Origin: an uncultured Gammaproteobacteria bacterium
Lineage (GTDB): Bacteria; Pseudomonadota; Gammaproteobacteria; Pseudomonadales; Pseudohongiellaceae
DNA length: 64,000 bases
Assembly (NCBI GenBank): GCA_903853385.1
Contig: CAINTJ010000142.1
Location: 1 to 64,000 of the forward strand
Reading direction: 5' to 3'
Position 1 is the first letter of the stretch. Each line of letters opens with the position of its first letter. Below are positions 61,305 through 64,000 of this stretch, piece after piece. Both the position numbers and the translations under genes were made by a program. Below the pieces are notes generated by a model. The model was given only the letters and a program-made list of their open reading frames with translations. It made no database searches and was not told the origin of the DNA.

Positions 61305-62218
61305 GCACGCAGTCAGCGCCAGTGCCGCTGCTGTTTTGCCTTGATGCACATCCGTTGCAGGCCACTCTGTGTGCCGGCCTGTGTGCTGAAACCGGCCTGG
61401 TGGAAACCCGCAAGTTTCCCGATGGCGAAAGCTGGTTGCGCATTGGGAGCGAAGTGGCCGGCCGCCAGTGCATTATCCTCGCCAACCTGGTGGACCCTGA
61501 CGCCAGCTACCTGCCCTTGTGCTTCCTGAGCGCTACACTGCGGGAACTACAGGCCTACAGCGTAGGGTTGGTAGCGCCCTATCTGTGTTACATGCGTCAG
61601 GATAAACGTTTTGTCACCGGTGAAGCAGTCACCTCGCGCATTTTTGCGCAGCTGCTGTCACAGCAGGCGGACTGGCTGGTTACCGTCGATCCGCATTTGC
61701 ATCGCTATCATGCACTGTCTGAAATTTATTCGATCCCCACCCGGGTTGTGCAGGCCGCACCGGCGTTGGCGCACTGGCTGCAAACCCAAACCAATCTATT
61801 GCTGGTTGGCCCAGATGCTGAGAGTGAACAATGGGTAGCAGCCATCGCCCAACACAGCGGCCATCCCTATGTAGTGGGCACAAAGCAGCGGCTGGGTGAT
61901 CGTAAGGTAGTAGTGACTTTGCCGGAGTTAACGGCTTACCAACACTGCACCGCCGTCATTCTCGACGATGTGATTGCCAGCGGTCACACTGTGCTGCAGT
62001 GCATGCAGGCTTTGCAAGCCAGGGGCATTGAGCGCATCAGCTGCGGTTGCATACACGGTATTTTTGCCGACGCGATCGACCAAAGCTTGCTGGCGGGCGG
62101 CCTGCAGCAACTGGTTTCCACCAACACCGTTAGGCATGCCACCAACCAACTGGACGTAGCCGGCTTGCTGGTACCAGCCATCCGCGAATTTTTACCAAAA
62201 GCGCCAACGCAGGTCTGA
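61301..62218 (+). CDS. prs: ribose-phosphate pyrophosphokinase (PRPP synthetase) paralogue
   Basis: A 305-residue enzyme making PRPP from ribose-5-phosphate and ATP. Landmarks are FPDGESWLRIGSEVAG (ribose-phosphate), PYLCYMRQDKRF (ATP region), VDPHLHRYHALS (Mg/catalytic His) and the PRPP loop AVILDDVIASGHTVLQ. The RYMRQDK-type Arg and the KQRLGDR loop fit the family. It is shorter than housekeeping Prs (about 315), so it is probably a secondary copy dedicated to the pathway with the phosphorylase. Its ATGA overlaps the upstream stop. Confidence 0.88.
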   Translation: MSTQSAPVPLLFCLDAHPLQATLCAGLCAETGLVETRKFPDGESWLRIGSEVAGRQCIILANLVDPDASYLPLCFLSATLRELQAYSVGLVAPYLCYMRQDKRFVTGEAVTSRIFAQLLSQQADWLVTVDPHLHRYHALSEIYSIPTRVVQAAPALAHWLQTQTNLLLVGPDAESEQWVAAIAQHSGHPYVVGTKQRLGDRKVVVTLPELTAYQHCTAVILDDVIASGHTVLQCMQALQARGIERISCGCIHGIFADAIDQSLLAGGLQQLVSTNTVRHATNQLDVAGLLVPAIREFLPKAPTQV

Positions 62219-62219
62219 A

Positions 62220-62354
62220 CCACAAATCCCTGTCATTGCGTATTTTTCCGATGTGTTGTGCTTGTGGGCATATATAGCGCAAATCAAGCTGGATGAATTG
62301 CGCCGCCATTTTGGGGACGGGATCCGCATTGAATATCACTTCCTGCCCTGGTCG
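62220..62354 (+). pseudogene. N-terminal remnant of a DsbA-like (2-hydroxychromene isomerase type) protein
   Basis: Translated from 62220 the frame reads PQIPVIAYFSDVLCLWAY, then IAQIKLDELRRHFGDGIRI, then EYHFLPW. This is the start of a DsbA/HCCA-isomerase thioredoxin domain (YFSDVLCxWAY.xQ..LDEL...F). No start codon precedes it and the similarity ends after FLPW, where the DUF1003 gene begins on the other strand. It is a decayed fragment. Confidence 0.7.
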
Positions 62355-62395
62355 GATGCGCGCCCCAGCTGGTGTCAGGCCGCGCCACTCATGAC

Positions 62396-62911
62396 TTACC
62401 GGGTTTCGTTAACCAATTTGATATGGATTTCCCTGGTAAGCGCTTCAATGCGCTCACTCAGAGTCTTGGTGATTTCGGTGAGCCTGGTATTTTGCTGCAT
62501 CAGCTCCAACAATTGTGCCGTTTGCTGACTGGCAAACAACTCGCGCTGCTCACTGGCCGCGGCCAGGGCTTCCCGATGCAGAGCATCCGCTTCCGCATGC
62601 GCCTTGTCGCGATCCGCCTGTCGCGTTTGCGCCAGCAATATCAACGGCGCTGCATAAGCTGCCTGCAGACTGAACGCCAAATTCAGCAGAATGAACGGGT
62701 ACAAGTCGAAACCGGCATAACCGAGCACGTTGATGGCTATCCAGACCACCACAATGACGGTTTGTGAGATCAGAAAAAACGGGGTGCCAAAGAATCTGGC
62801 AAAGGCTTCCGCCTTCAATGCAAACCAGTCATCACCAAATACCGAGAACATGTGGGTAAACGGCAGATGAAATCTGAAATGGTTACTATTATTTTCCGGT
62901 TCATTCTTCAT
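62396..62911 (-). CDS. DUF1003 membrane protein
   Basis: A 171-residue protein. DUF1003 landmarks are DDWFALKAEAFARFFGTPFFL, VVVWIAINVLGYAGFDLYPF and ILLNLAFSLQAAYAAPLILLAQTRQADRDK, two transmembrane helices, followed by a coiled coil (HAEADALHREALAAASEQ, LTEITKTLSERIEAL). Found widely and sometimes linked to cyclic-nucleotide or magnesium stress; function unknown. Start ATG 62911 has AGGG upstream. Confidence 0.9.
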   Translation of the reverse strand: MKNEPENNSNHFRFHLPFTHMFSVFGDDWFALKAEAFARFFGTPFFLISQTVIVVVWIAINVLGYAGFDLYPFILLNLAFSLQAAYAAPLILLAQTRQADRDKAHAEADALHREALAAASEQRELFASQQTAQLLELMQQNTRLTEITKTLSERIEALTREIHIKLVNETR

Positions 62912-62968
62912 GGTGATGCCCTGGAGCTCTACTCGATCAGTGAATCAGGTATTTCTGCAAAAATCGCG

Positions 62969-63111
62969 GCATGCAATGAGCAAAACCCTGCACTATCATT
63001 GCGGATCCACTCACCTTGGCATAGCCGGCGGCCAGATAACCGAGCGCCACCACTATGGTTAAGGCCCAGGTTATCCAGGTTATCTAGTTGCGGGTTTTGC
63101 TCATTGCATGC
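62969..63111. repeat. 20-bp perfect inverted repeat with 103-bp spacer holding a DoxX-like fragment
   Basis: Arms GCATGCAATGAGCAAAACCC (62969-62988) and its exact reverse complement (63092-63111). The spacer holds nested symmetry (AGATAACC and GGTTATCT) and, on the minus strand, ITWALTIVVALGYLAAGYA then KVSG, which resembles the first helix of DoxX-type proteins (L..LAAGYAKL.G). No transposase is nearby. The rest of the 403-bp gap (62912-63314) shows no gene. It could be a non-autonomous mobile element (MITE-like) or the trace of a deletion. Confidence 0.6.
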
Positions 63112-63314
63112 GTCTATTTTTTTGTTGGTGATGCACAAGGCAGTAGTGTATAGCTATTCCACCCAATCCTGGAATGATGAAACGATCCACCAGTCAATGA
63201 ACTGCAACCCCGTGGTTTCCAGGTTACCGAATAATCGACTCTGACTCTAATATTCAGGTAGGATCAAATGCAGGATTACTGTCTCGATTGAGATTTGTTA
63301 ACAGGAGAACTTGC

Positions 63315-63923
63315 ATGAAACTACGTTTACTTTTGACTTTGGTCATGACGCTGGCGGTAAGTAGCTGCGGATACAACGATTTGCAAAGCCAGGATGAGGC
63401 GATCAATGCAACGTGGTCGGAAGTGCTAAACCAATACCAGCGCCGGGCAGATCTGGTGCCGAATCTGGTGGCAACGGTAAAAGGCTATGCCGAGCATGAA
63501 GCCGAAGTGCTGGAAGCAGTCACCAATGCCCGCGCCTCGGTGGGTGGCATCAAGGCCACGCCGGAACTGTTGAATGATCCCAAGGCCTTTGCAGAGTTCC
63601 AGCAAGCGCAGGCCGGTATGACCAGCGCGTTGTCGCGCTTGCTGGTGATATCCGAAAATTATCCGCAATTGAAAGCCGACCGCAACTTCCAGGATCTGTC
63701 GGCGCAACTGGAAGGTACCGAAAACCGCATCACAGTGGCACGCAAGCGTTATATCGAAGCCGTGCAAACCTACAACACCACGATACGCTCGTTCCCAAGC
63801 AATCTGACGGCCAAATATCTTGATATGAAAACCAAACCCAACTTCGCGGTGGAAAACGAAAAAGCCATCAGTGCTCCGCCCAAAGTGGATTTTTCCAAAC
63901 CTGCACCAGCACCACAGCAGTAG
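63315..63923 (+). CDS. lemA: LemA-family lipoprotein
   Basis: A 202-residue protein with a lipobox (LAVSSCGY, Cys near residue 19). The LemA four-helix core is clear: LQSQDEAINATWSEVLNQYQ, RRADLVPNLVATVKGYAEHE, VTNARASVGG, LLVISENYPQLKADRNFQDL, LEGTENRITVARKRYIEAVQTYN, and FPSNLTAKYLDMKTKPNF. It ends in a Pro/Ala tail. LemA proteins accompany TPM-domain proteins at the envelope; the exact task is unknown. ACAGGAG precedes ATG 63315, and the next ORF begins 15 bp after its stop. Confidence 0.93.
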   Translation: MKLRLLLTLVMTLAVSSCGYNDLQSQDEAINATWSEVLNQYQRRADLVPNLVATVKGYAEHEAEVLEAVTNARASVGGIKATPELLNDPKAFAEFQQAQAGMTSALSRLLVISENYPQLKADRNFQDLSAQLEGTENRITVARKRYIEAVQTYNTTIRSFPSNLTAKYLDMKTKPNFAVENEKAISAPPKVDFSKPAPAPQQ

Positions 63924-63938
63924 TTTATCCACACTGTG

Positions 63939-64000
63939 ATGCCAAACCTGCACCGCTGGACCCGTTATCTCCTGCTCTGCCTGATGCAGCTGGTGGCGGC
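63939..64000 (+). CDS. start of an exported protein, probably TPM-domain (partial)
   Basis: The first 20 residues (MPNLHRWTRYLLLCLMQLVA) form a signal peptide and the frame is open to the window end. The gene after lemA is usually a TPM-domain (YgcG-like) protein, so this is the expected partner; the domain itself is outside the window. GTG at 63936 is also in frame. Confidence 0.5.
   Translation, partial: MPNLHRWTRYLLLCLMQLVA

Noticed and set aside
1-64000. CRISPR arrays, rRNA genes, integrase or transposase genes
   Set aside because: No regularly spaced repeats, rRNA-like sequence or recombinase motifs were seen; the only repeats are the REP-like elements, the LigB tail units and one inverted repeat.

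Overview
The window is a GC-rich (by eye), densely coded bacterial chromosome segment. It probably comes from a gammaproteobacterium that breaks down plant- or lignin-derived aromatics. That placement is an inference from DusC, a DUF1415 protein, NsrR, YghU, LemA and a CRP-type site; no rRNA or taxonomic marker gene is present.

Layout. 1-6 kb: a cut-off PQQ dehydrogenase, a SnoaL-like and a VOC protein, an ExeA-like membrane ATPase, and a di-haem peroxidase. 6-12 kb: most of the protocatechuate 4,5-cleavage (Lig) pathway, with a tautomerase/isomerase divergent from aldolase, LigA, LigB and LigC, then an aldo/keto reductase. LigB carries a roughly 120-residue lysine/alanine-rich tail. 12-15 kb: an NsrR regulator, a truncated haemoglobin and a ferredoxin-type reductase, with a recognisable NsrR operator, forming a likely nitric-oxide detoxification unit. 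15-22 kb: a TPR protein, a degenerate GGDEF protein, an MFS exporter, a Tat-exported carotenoid-cleavage/lignostilbene-type dioxygenase and two tandem Tat-exported dienelactone-hydrolase-like proteins.

22-24.6 kb is an accessory island: an AT-richer HNH protein, a trypsin-like protease, a HigB/HigA-type toxin-antitoxin pair fused by a 5-bp duplication, and short REP-like repeats. 24.8-36 kb holds an aldehyde dehydrogenase, an NmrA-type reductase, a DUF2130 protein, YghU, SnoaL-like and DUF6152 proteins, an SRAP protein and a GDSL esterase. 36-50 kb has two further quinoproteins with fused cytochrome c, DusC, DUF1415, DUF4337, a spermidine-synthase-like protein and several unknown exported proteins. 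50-59 kb is an amidase plus two sets of exported and membrane proteins (DUF6152, DUF6644-like, and proteins with a recurring GxWxGDTLVVD motif). 59-64 kb: a Met/His-rich periplasmic protein coupled to an AMP/thymidine phosphorylase and PRPP synthetase, a DUF1003 protein, and the start of a LemA operon.

How it fits together: LigA/LigB open protocatechuate, LigC makes pyrone-dicarboxylate, and the LigU/GalD and LigK/GalC enzymes act near the end. The LigI hydrolase and LigJ hydratase are not in the window. The lignostilbene-type dioxygenase, aldehyde dehydrogenase and quinoproteins could feed aromatic aldehydes and alcohols into this route (inference). The best candidate for an undescribed system is the tightly overlapping DUF6644-DUF6152 operon at 52.6-55.8 kb, with relatives elsewhere in the window. 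The most unusual single protein is the lysine-tailed LigB. Gene remnants are frequent (GH24 lysozyme, DsbA-like, DUF6152, DUF6644), so the segment has been shaped by duplication and deletion.
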